This document shows, in pieces, positions 1 through 5,875 of a stretch of 5,938 nt of DNA. The DNA is from an uncultured Clostridia bacterium (GTDB lineage: Bacteria; Bacillota; Clostridia; Christensenellales; DUVY01), in contig CALAYY010000179.1 in NCBI GenBank assembly GCA_937895465.1, forward strand, positions 1-5,938. Reading direction: 5' to 3'. The position numbers were made by a program, and so were the translations under genes. The notes under the pieces were generated by a model. It worked only from the letters and a program-made list of their open reading frames with translations, had not been told where the DNA came from and did not search any database. Positions within the stretch are counted from its first letter, which is position 1. Each line of letters begins with the position of its first letter.

Positions 1-380
1 ATCAGAGCAAAAGGCTCGCCGTTAACAAATTTTTCTGCAATCAAAAGCGCGTCCCCGCTGCCTTTTGGAACATATTGAACATCAAAGCTTATATCGGCTT
101 TTTTTGATATCGCCTCTACGATGTCAGCATATTCTTTTTTGCCTGTGCTTACAAGCTTTTCGACAAGCTGTTTGTTTTCATTATAGTATTCTTTCAGGCT
201 GTCTTTATTAGGACTTATAATAATTAATATATCTTTTATTCCTGAACTTACCGCTTCATCAACAATATAATCCACAACAGGTCTGTCTATAATCGGCAGC
301 ATTTCTTTGGCAACTGCTTTGGTTATAGGCAAAAATCTTGTCCCCAATCCTCCGCATAAAATAACACCTTTTTTAATCAT
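1..380 (-). CDS. galU: UTP-glucose-1-phosphate uridylyltransferase, N-terminal part (runs off the left edge)
   Basis: This is the first 126 codons of a GalU-type nucleotidyltransferase, which joins UTP and glucose-1-phosphate into UDP-glucose, the cytoplasmic donor for wall and membrane glycans. The translation begins MIKKGVILCGG and carries the nucleotide-binding loop GLGTRFLP (residues 11-18), the KEMLPI motif (25-30), DEAVSSGIKDILI (about 41-53) and PKGSGDAL (105-112), in the order and spacing of the family. The remainder, including the sugar-binding half, lies outside the window. The ATG at 378-380 is supported by AGGAG at 389-393 with an 8-base spacer. Two positions differ from the common GalU pattern: Ala24 replaces the usual Pro before KEM, and LCGG replaces the usual PAAG. 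The gene is transcribed away from murG from a good promoter at 434-462. A related hexose-1-phosphate nucleotidyltransferase is the only serious alternative. Confidence 0.9.
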   Translation of the reverse strand, partial: MIKKGVILCGGLGTRFLPITKAVAKEMLPIIDRPVVDYIVDEAVSSGIKDILIIISPNKDSLKEYYNENKQLVEKLVSTGKKEYADIVEAISKKADISFDVQYVPKGSGDALLIAEKFVNGEPFAL

Positions 381-388
381 TCTCCAAT

Positions 389-393
389 CTCCT
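389..393 (-). promoter_or_regulatory. Ribosome binding site of galU
   Basis: AGGAG on the minus strand lies 8 bases upstream of the ATG at 380. It fixes the galU start and shows that this organism uses Shine-Dalgarno initiation, in contrast to the two plus-strand genes, which lack such a site. Confidence 0.75.
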
Positions 394-433
394 AGCTTAT
401 GTATATTTTAACAGAATAAAAGCTGTTGGAATT

Positions 434-462
434 ATTTTACTATACGATATTTCTTTTGGCAA
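434..462 (-). promoter_or_regulatory. sigma-A-type promoter for galU
   Basis: On the minus strand, TTGCCA (462-457) is followed by exactly 17 bases and then TAAAAT (439-434), each one mismatch from the consensus hexamers. The predicted start near position 427 gives an untranslated leader of roughly 47 bases that ends in the AGGAG site of galU. The assignment is by pattern only. Confidence 0.65.
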
Positions 463-535
463 GGTAAAACCCTTTTAAAGTGTTTTTTATTAAAAACATC
501 CAATAAATTCCAGTCTTGCAGCATAAAATAATACC

Positions 536-1612
536 ATGCAAAAATTAAAAATAGTTTTATGCGGCGGCGGAACAGCAGGACATATAATGCCTCATCTAGC
601 ACTTATTGACGGTCTGAAAAAGATTTTTGATGAAATACATTATATAGGCTCTATAGGCGGCATGGAAAAAGGCATTATGGCATCTAACCCTAATATCATT
701 TACCATGAAATCGTTTGTATAAAATTACGCCGTTCTTTGTCTGTAAAAAATCTTGCAATACCCTTTAAACTTACACAGGGAGTATTACAGGCAAAAAAGA
801 TATTAAAAAGTATTAAGCCTGATGTCATATTTTCCAAAGGCGGTTATGCTGCCGTTCCTGTTGTATGGGCTGCTAATAAAAGATGCAAGGTCTTTATTCA
901 TGAGTCTGATATGAGTATGGGTCTTGCCAATAAGCTATGTATAAAACGTGCAGAAAAAGTATTATGTACTTTCTCTTTATTAGCAGAAAAACTCAAAAAA
1001 GGAATACATACTGGAACTCCGTTAAGACAATTAATTTACAAAGGAAATAAACAAAAAATCTTTAATGAGCTGAATTTGGGACGGCGGAAAGTTATCTTAA
1101 TTATGGGCGGCTCATTGGGTGCAAAAAAAATCAATGAGGTGTTAAGAGAAACACTTAGCCGTCTGATAATAAAATATGACATAATACATATTACTGGGAA
1201 AGGCAATATTGATACTAGATACAATTATCAAGATTATCATCAATTTGAATTCAGGACTGATATACATGATATTTTTGCGGCAAGCGACTTAGTTATTACA
1301 AGGGCAGGCTCTAATGCAATTTTTGAATTGGCGGCTTTAAAAAAACCTATGCTAATAATCCCCTTGCCAAAAGCGCAGTCTCGCGGCGATCAAATAGAAA
1401 ATGCACAGTTTTTTTCTGATAATAACATTGCAGAAGTGTTGTTTCAGGAAGATTTGACTTCTTCTAAGCTGTTTGATAGCATTATGTCCTTAGAAAAAAA
1501 CAAACAGAAATATATAGACAATATACAAAAAATGTCTGACATTGACGGCACGCAAAAAGTACTTGATATAATTTCTTCAGCGATTACGTCATCTGAAAAA
1601 TCAAAAAAATAA
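536..1612 (+). CDS. murG: UDP-N-acetylglucosamine--lipid I GlcNAc transferase
   Basis: MurG is a peripheral membrane glycosyltransferase (GT-B fold) that moves GlcNAc from UDP-GlcNAc onto lipid I to make lipid II, the last cytoplasmic step of peptidoglycan precursor synthesis. The 358-residue length matches the family. The N-terminal domain has the glycine-rich loop GGGTAGH (10-16), SKGGYAAVPV (100-109) and HESD (122-125). The C-terminal UDP-GlcNAc domain has MGGSLGAKKIN (190-200), TRAGSNAIFEL (255-265) and PLPKAQSRGDQIENA (276-290). HESD and SRGDQ are the Firmicute-type versions of these motifs. The ATG at 536 is the only sensible start: an in-frame stop (TAA, 524-526) lies just upstream and the glycine loop begins at residue 10. 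No Shine-Dalgarno sequence precedes it. The gene stands outside a division/cell-wall cluster, is divergent from galU, and is followed after 19 bases by a lipoprotein gene on the same strand. Confidence 0.96.
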   Translation: MQKLKIVLCGGGTAGHIMPHLALIDGLKKIFDEIHYIGSIGGMEKGIMASNPNIIYHEIVCIKLRRSLSVKNLAIPFKLTQGVLQAKKILKSIKPDVIFSKGGYAAVPVVWAANKRCKVFIHESDMSMGLANKLCIKRAEKVLCTFSLLAEKLKKGIHTGTPLRQLIYKGNKQKIFNELNLGRRKVILIMGGSLGAKKINEVLRETLSRLIIKYDIIHITGKGNIDTRYNYQDYHQFEFRTDIHDIFAASDLVITRAGSNAIFELAALKKPMLIIPLPKAQSRGDQIENAQFFSDNNIAEVLFQEDLTSSKLFDSIMSLEKNKQKYIDNIQKMSDIDGTQKVLDIISSAITSSEKSKK

Positions 1613-1631
1613 ATTTATTTTTAATTTGGTT

Positions 1632-2918
1632 ATGAAGATTCTGATTAAAAAATACTTAATTATTATTTTATGTATAGCTTTTTGTTTTTTGTCGGCTTGC
1701 TCGTCCCGTAATGTTGAAAAAGCTTTTGTTCTTTACGGTACACCTACTTATAGTTTATCACCCATTATACATATACAGACTATACTTGGCGGAAGCAATG
1801 ATGATTATGTGTTTGAAGTTTTGTATTGTGATAATTATATTTATGTTATCGGTGAAACCAATTCTAATGACGGAAGTTTTACATCATCTTCTGACGGACA
1901 TAAGCTATTCTTGGCAGTTTTAAATAATAAAGGACAATTTTTAAAATGTTTAACTTTTGGAAAATCCAATACAAAAAATAAATATGTTAAGGCAAAAGTT
2001 ATCAATACCTATATTTACGTTTTGTCAGATTGTTCGCTTGAAACTCAAAGTGTAGTATTATATAAAATCGATTTAAATAATAATTCGGTACATAATACGG
2101 TCTTGGGAAGTTTATTAGTTGATGAAAACGCTTTGGATCTTATAGAATGGAAAGACAGTATTTTTGTCATAGGGCAAGCTTATGACAATACATCTTCATG
2201 CAAAAGTCTTTTTATAACTAGATTGGATTATAGTTTAAAACAAAAGCATTATGAAAGAATAATAAGAGCGGCTGATTTGACTTATATAGGCACTGAAAGC
2301 TCGTCAAACAGTCTAAAAGTATGGATTAATGCGGTTGCCATAAGTTATTCTTATCCTGCTATGATTGATATAAGCAAAGATAATTATGTGTATAATAATT
2401 TTGAAAGCCAATTATTGTCATATAGACTCTTGAATATTGCTTCAATCAATGATAATGTACTGCTAGTCCTTTCTAATGAAAAACTTAATAATTCAGCGGC
2501 TTATGTTTTTTATTGTTCAAATAGCTTTGAAAAAATAAATAATTTGGATATAGAAAATATTACACATGCAAAAATTGCACCTATAAAAGACAACGCATTG
2601 GTAAGTTTTTATGGCAGAACATCTTTATATTATTTAATAAATAAGGATGTTAAACTGCCGCAAAATGAACTTTCCAAAAAAAACGCAACTTGCGAAAAAT
2701 CATTAAGCATATCAACAGGAACATTAATAATGACAAAAAACAATAACTGCTATGAGTTATTATATATTAATAAACTAAAAACCAAAATTATGAATTTAGG
2801 TAATTATGACAATATCAATTCTTTTTGCGTATTTAAAGATTTTTTAATTATTGCAAGCAATGAAAAGAATGACATCAAAATAAGCTTTTCTAAAATTATG
2901 CCGTATTACTTTATTTGA
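1632..2918 (+). CDS. secreted lipoprotein with beta-propeller-like repeats, function unknown
   Basis: The product is 428 residues from ATG 1632; an in-frame TTG at 1626 would add two (numbering below counts from that TTG). It opens with a type II signal peptide: basic start, hydrophobic stretch (about 9-22) and lipobox LSAC with the lipidated Cys at 25, so it should be anchored outside the cytoplasmic membrane. Residues 54-112 run LGGSNDD, a hydrophobic strand, YIYVIGETNSNDGSF, then FLAVLNNKGQFLKCLTFG. That resembles one blade of the 'GGS-DD ... G-T-S-DG ... L-NKG' propeller repeats common in secreted bacterial proteins. Further stretches of about 40-55 residues show the same pattern more weakly (about 113-160, 161-213, 214-265, 266-312, 313-350, 358-423). 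I infer a roughly seven-bladed, degenerate propeller, a fold used for binding rather than catalysis. No catalytic motif is visible. It follows murG by 19 bases with no terminator, so co-transcription is likely. Neither start has a Shine-Dalgarno sequence. Confidence 0.85.
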   Translation: MKILIKKYLIIILCIAFCFLSACSSRNVEKAFVLYGTPTYSLSPIIHIQTILGGSNDDYVFEVLYCDNYIYVIGETNSNDGSFTSSSDGHKLFLAVLNNKGQFLKCLTFGKSNTKNKYVKAKVINTYIYVLSDCSLETQSVVLYKIDLNNNSVHNTVLGSLLVDENALDLIEWKDSIFVIGQAYDNTSSCKSLFITRLDYSLKQKHYERIIRAADLTYIGTESSSNSLKVWINAVAISYSYPAMIDISKDNYVYNNFESQLLSYRLLNIASINDNVLLVLSNEKLNNSAAYVFYCSNSFEKINNLDIENITHAKIAPIKDNALVSFYGRTSLYYLINKDVKLPQNELSKKNATCEKSLSISTGTLIMTKNNNCYELLYINKLKTKIMNLGNYDNINSFCVFKDFLIIASNEKNDIKISFSKIMPYYFI

Positions 2919-2945
2919 CTTCGATAAGATGCTTGGTTTTTTATA

Positions 2946-3224
2946 TTAATTATCTTTTTTTGTTCTAGGCTTTATCTGCGCAAGAACTTTTTTGGATAGC
3001 CTAATAGAATGTTTTCTTCCTTTTTTGGGAAAAGACACGTCATTTTTCCAGCCAAACGGAATTTCATCCTCATTGGCATCGACTATTTTAAACGGTAAAG
3101 ATTGCTTTTTTACCGCAGTATCAATCAAAAGAGTTTCTCCAATTGCTTCAGCCTTCATACTCTTACCTTTGATAATTTTTCTAAAAACTGTCTTAATTCC
3201 TCTTTTGTTAGTTACTTCCGACAT
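2946..3224 (-). CDS. small basic protein, unknown function
   Basis: I do not recognise this 92-residue protein. It is strongly basic (23 Lys/Arg against 10 Asp/Glu), with no signal peptide or membrane segment. It has a Lys/Arg-rich N-terminus (about 7-24), a middle part with a short acidic run (NEDE, 51-54) and FGW (57-59), and a basic C-terminal tail with KKGRK (67-71). The charge suggests binding to nucleic acid or another polyanion, but no known motif supports that. The ATG start is well supported by AGGAG with a 5-base spacer, which favours this strand over an overlapping antisense frame that starts with TTG and has no such site. It converges with the lipoprotein gene, leaving 27 bases between the stops and no clear terminator. 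An AT-rich -10-like element lies upstream at about 3281-3286. Confidence 0.7.
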   Translation of the reverse strand: MSEVTNKRGIKTVFRKIIKGKSMKAEAIGETLLIDTAVKKQSLPFKIVDANEDEIPFGWKNDVSFPKKGRKHSIRLSKKVLAQIKPRTKKDN

Positions 3225-3229
3225 ATCTA

Positions 3230-3234
3230 CTCCT
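3230..3234 (-). promoter_or_regulatory. Ribosome binding site of the 92-residue protein gene
   Basis: AGGAG on the minus strand lies 5 bases before the ATG at 3224. This is the main evidence that the small minus-strand frame, not its antisense partner, is translated. Confidence 0.7.
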
Positions 3235-3280
3235 AATTATCCGTACTTCCTTTTATGTCTTATTTGTTTTCTTTAGGTAT

Positions 3281-3311
3281 ATTATATAATATTTTCTTAA
3301 TGATTTATCAT
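3281..3311 (-). promoter_or_regulatory. possible promoter for the 92-residue protein gene
   Basis: A perfect TATAAT lies at 3286-3281 on the minus strand, about 57 bases before the ATG. The nearest -35-like hexamer, ATGATA (3311-3306), has a long 19-base spacer and only four matches, so the -35 assignment is weak. The -10 sits inside a 14-base perfect AT palindrome (3279-3292). The surrounding DNA is extremely AT-rich, so chance matches are likely. Confidence 0.35.
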
Positions 3312-3353
3312 TTTTTTAAAATCTTTTTATGTTTTTTTATAGTTTTTTATATT

Positions 3354-3944
3354 TTATGACTTTGAGACAAATTTGTTTTTGTTCTTATTCAATAAAAACT
3401 TCAATTTGTCACGGTCATTTTTTGAAAACTTTAAGGGCGTACTAGTTCCTGAAAGAGTTAAAGCTCCGTTTCTATTATTTGATACAACAACTTTATTGTC
3501 TCCCTTTTCAAAGTGAAAATCATACAAATGATGCCAATCCAAAAAATAAACAGCTGTATATATCCCGTCATTGACAACAGCACTTTTTGCAATAGTCAGC
3601 ATAACAGTAATAGAAAGACTGCAGGATAATATGACCAAAAGCAAAAGTAAAGTACTTCGGACATAAAGTGTATTCATGTTCCAAATCTCATACAATTCTT
3701 TGGTCAAAATACTGTTATAAGGGTCAATTAATAACGATACACATGCCAATATTGCAAACGCTATCAAAATATCCAACATCCAATAAAAGATTTTGTTGGT
3801 TTTTAGGGCAATGATAGTTATTGAATATTTCAGTCTGTGTTGATGTCGGATAGTTATTATCAAAAAAAACACAGTCCCTATTAAAACAACAGCAGCAACA
3901 CAAGACAGCATGATTATTAAGATGTTAGGCATATATTTATCCAT
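3354..3944 (-). CDS. three-helix membrane protein with C-terminal soluble domain, unknown function
   Basis: This 196-residue protein has three clear hydrophobic segments (about 8-32, 52-73 and 96-118) and a polar C-terminal domain (about 121-190). The basic stretch after the first helix (IRHQHRLKY, 32-40) suggests that loop is cytoplasmic, which would put the C-terminal domain outside if all three segments span; orientation is uncertain. The tail (NDGIYT, 125-130; FLDWHHLYDFHF, 134-145; KVVVSNNRNGALTL, 151-164) has a 'G-I-T ... W-x-x-L/I-x-x-F' layout resembling small beta-rich domains of uncharacterised Firmicute membrane proteins such as the DUF5673 type. That resemblance is from memory and is weak. 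The ATG at 3944 has no Shine-Dalgarno site; a short leader with a hairpin precedes it. It lies downstream of purL on the same strand but has its own near-consensus promoter, so it is probably a separate unit. Confidence 0.75.
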   Translation of the reverse strand: MDKYMPNILIIMLSCVAAVVLIGTVFFLIITIRHQHRLKYSITIIALKTNKIFYWMLDILIAFAILACVSLLIDPYNSILTKELYEIWNMNTLYVRSTLLLLLVILSCSLSITVMLTIAKSAVVNDGIYTAVYFLDWHHLYDFHFEKGDNKVVVSNNRNGALTLSGTSTPLKFSKNDRDKLKFLLNKNKNKFVSKS

Positions 3945-3952
3945 AATTAACC

Positions 3953-3979
3953 AAAAACCGAAAGTATCTTTCGGCTTTT
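3953..3979 (-). terminator. bidirectional hairpin, probable purL terminator, also in the leader of the next gene
   Basis: CCGAAAG (3958-3964) and CTTTCGG (3968-3974) form a perfect 7-pair stem around a 3-base loop. Read on the minus strand, the stem is preceded by AAAAG and followed by five T residues (3957-3953), the form of a modest intrinsic terminator about 50 bases after the purL stop. On the plus strand it is followed by CTTTT, so it could act both ways. The predicted transcript of the membrane protein gene starts just ahead of the hairpin, so it would also sit at the 5' end of that mRNA. Confidence 0.6.
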
Positions 3980-3982
3980 ATT

Positions 3983-4011
3983 ATGATAACATATTTAATT
4001 GATTTTTTCAA
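3983..4011 (-). promoter_or_regulatory. sigma-A-type promoter for the membrane protein gene
   Basis: On the minus strand, TTGAAA (4011-4006) is followed by exactly 17 bases and then TATCAT (3988-3983), directly preceded by TGT, an extended -10 (TGn) element. The predicted start is the A near 3976, giving a leader of about 32 bases that begins almost at a hairpin (3958-3974). It lies wholly between the purL stop and the next ATG. Confidence 0.65.
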
Positions 4012-4025
4012 GAAACTGTTTTGAG

Positions 4026-5867
4026 CTATTTAAAATATTGCATTCCTGAATAAAAGATTTTCAAATCCATGTTCATATCAATGTTTTTATAGCCTTTTTC
4101 ACAGCGTTCTATATGCGCCATTTTGCCTAAGATTCTTCCGTCAATACTTGTTATGCCCTCAATTCCCCAAATCGAGCCGTTAGGGTTATACGGCATATCC
4201 GCACGTACTGCACCTTTTTCATCTACATACTGGCTAAATATTTGACCGTTTTTTTCCATTATTTCCAAATCAGCTTGATTGGCAAAGAATCTGCCTTCTC
4301 CATGAGATATAGGAGTACCGTATATCTCCCCTGTTTTTACAAAGTTAAGCCAAGGAGATTTTACAGAAGATATTCTTGTCCTAACTATAGTTGAAGCATG
4401 GCGGTGTATATTATTAAAAGTCAAAGTCGGGCTGTTTTCATTAAGTTCTGATATTTTGCCGTATGGCAACAGACCTAATTTTATTAGCGCCTGAAAACCG
4501 TTGCATATACCGATAATCAGTCCGTCACGGTTATTGATAAGCTCTGTAACGGCATGCTTTACCTTCGGATTTTTAAATGCGGTAGCAATAAACTTGCCTG
4601 AGCCATCAGGTTCATCCCCACCTGAAAATCCGCCAGGAAAAGCTATTATTTGACTTTGATTGATAAGCTTAGCCATATATTCTGCAGAGTCTTCTATTTC
4701 TTGAGAGGTGCGGTTTCTTATAACAAAGGTGTTTATTATTGCTCCATATTTTTCAAAAGCACGTTGTGTATCGTATTCGCAATTTGTGCCTGGAAATACA
4801 GGAATAAAGATTCTGGGATGAGCTATGGTTAGTTCAGAATATTTCTTTTGACAAGTGCCGTTATAAGTTATTGTCTTAACATCGTCTGCAGGCTTTGCAA
4901 AAGTTGGAAATACTTTTTCTAATGTTGAGGTAAAGCTATCTATAATCTCATCAAGAGTAATTATTTGATTATTTATTTCAGTATTATGTCTAGTAGTAAT
5001 GCCCAATTTTTCATATATAAAGTCTTTTAAAATAGACGCATCGTTTAAAGCTACAAGACAATCCCCTGCCAAAGTATCAAACATTTCAGGCTCAAAATTA
5101 TAAAACCTTATACCTAAATTATTACTTAATGCAGACTTTACAGCAACCGCTGCCGTTCCGCCTTCCTCAACAACTTGAATATATGATATATTGCCGTTTT
5201 TGATGTTTTGATGCAATATTTTATTAAGACGGTTGATATATTCAAAATCAGGCATGCCGTATTTATCACGCTGTAATCTAATATGATAAATTTCTGTATC
5301 AGGCTTATTTAATATATTAACCGCTCCATATGAAGTGTCTGTTAAGCCAAGAGCAAAAGAAATAAGTGTCGGCGGAACATCCATATCTTCAAAAGTTCCG
5401 CTCATAGAGTCCTTGCCACCTATTGCACCTAACTTCAAGCCTAATTGTGCCTGCATAGCACCTAATAATGCGGACATAGGAACACCCCATCTTTTGGGGT
5501 CATTTTTTAGTCTCAAAAAATATTCCTGAAAAGTCAATCTTATGCTATCGGGGTCAGCACCGCCTGCTACTGCACGCATAACGCTTAGCACTACCGAATA
5601 GACAGCTCCCAAGAACGGACTTTTGGACATCATATCAGCGTTAAAGCCCCATGAAGATACTGTTGCCGTTGTGGTGTTACCGTCTATAACAGGCAATCTT
5701 GAAATCATACAGTCAGACGGTGTTAATTGTCTTTCTCCTCCCAAAGGCATAATTACACTGCCTGCTCCAATTGTGGAATCAAACATTTCAATTAGCCCTT
5801 TTTGTGAGCAAACATTGAGTGAGGACAGCTTTTTCAAAAGTGCATTTTTGTAATCACCTTTTTTCAA
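4026..5867 (-). CDS. purL: phosphoribosylformylglycinamidine synthase, C-terminal half (long-form PurL)
   Basis: PurL converts FGAR, glutamine and ATP to FGAM in purine synthesis. This frame holds 613 residues of a long-form enzyme that is usually about 1,230-1,300 residues. It opens in the second synthase repeat: LNVCSQKGL (17-25), FDSTIGAGSV (29-38), LTFQEYFLRL (111-120), DPKRWG (123-128) and the IGGKDSMSGTF phosphate/nucleotide loop (149-159). A complete glutamine amidotransferase domain follows from about residue 352: FPGTNCEYD (358-366), PGGFSGGDEP (411-420), GICNGFQAL with the predicted nucleophile Cys455 (453-461), and SHGEGRF with catalytic His522 and Glu524. It ends normally at a TAG. 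The frame can only begin at TTG 5867 because a TGA at 5904-5906 blocks it upstream. That start falls inside sequence which looks like continuous PurL, so I regard it as an artefact of a frame break near 5883-5886. The alternative is a true two-part enzyme with a GAGG site (5876-5873) ahead of the TTG. Confidence 0.93.
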   Translation of the reverse strand: MKKGDYKNALLKKLSSLNVCSQKGLIEMFDSTIGAGSVIMPLGGERQLTPSDCMISRLPVIDGNTTTATVSSWGFNADMMSKSPFLGAVYSVVLSVMRAVAGGADPDSIRLTFQEYFLRLKNDPKRWGVPMSALLGAMQAQLGLKLGAIGGKDSMSGTFEDMDVPPTLISFALGLTDTSYGAVNILNKPDTEIYHIRLQRDKYGMPDFEYINRLNKILHQNIKNGNISYIQVVEEGGTAAVAVKSALSNNLGIRFYNFEPEMFDTLAGDCLVALNDASILKDFIYEKLGITTRHNTEINNQIITLDEIIDSFTSTLEKVFPTFAKPADDVKTITYNGTCQKKYSELTIAHPRIFIPVFPGTNCEYDTQRAFEKYGAIINTFVIRNRTSQEIEDSAEYMAKLINQSQIIAFPGGFSGGDEPDGSGKFIATAFKNPKVKHAVTELINNRDGLIIGICNGFQALIKLGLLPYGKISELNENSPTLTFNNIHRHASTIVRTRISSVKSPWLNFVKTGEIYGTPISHGEGRFFANQADLEIMEKNGQIFSQYVDEKGAVRADMPYNPNGSIWGIEGITSIDGRILGKMAHIERCEKGYKNIDMNMDLKIFYSGMQYFK

Positions 5868-5875
5868 ATAATCCT

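Noticed and set aside
440..535. Promoter for murG in the divergent intergenic region
   Set aside because: Several -10-like hexamers occur (for example TAAAAT at 524-529) but none has a believable -35 at 16-18 bases, so I did not annotate one.
1036..1224. Minus-strand frame of 62 codons inside murG, and plus-strand frames inside purL (4650-4832, 5335-5529, 5623-5853)
   Set aside because: They lie wholly within confidently assigned genes, show no recognisable domain, and are explained as antisense shadows.
1605..1622. 18-base perfect palindrome AAAAATAAATTTATTTTT over the murG stop codon
   Set aside because: It contains only A and T, so a hairpin would be weak and would not terminate transcription convincingly. 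Such palindromes arise by chance in DNA this AT-rich.
2919..2945. Terminator between the convergent lipoprotein and 92-residue genes
   Set aside because: The 27-base gap has T-rich runs but no stem with G-C pairs; the only pairing (AAGAT with ATCTT) is short and far apart.
2992..3276. Open frame of 94 codons on the plus strand, antisense to the 92-residue gene
   Set aside because: It starts with TTG, has no ribosome binding site and reads like an antisense shadow, whereas the minus-strand frame has an ATG with a well-placed AGGAG.
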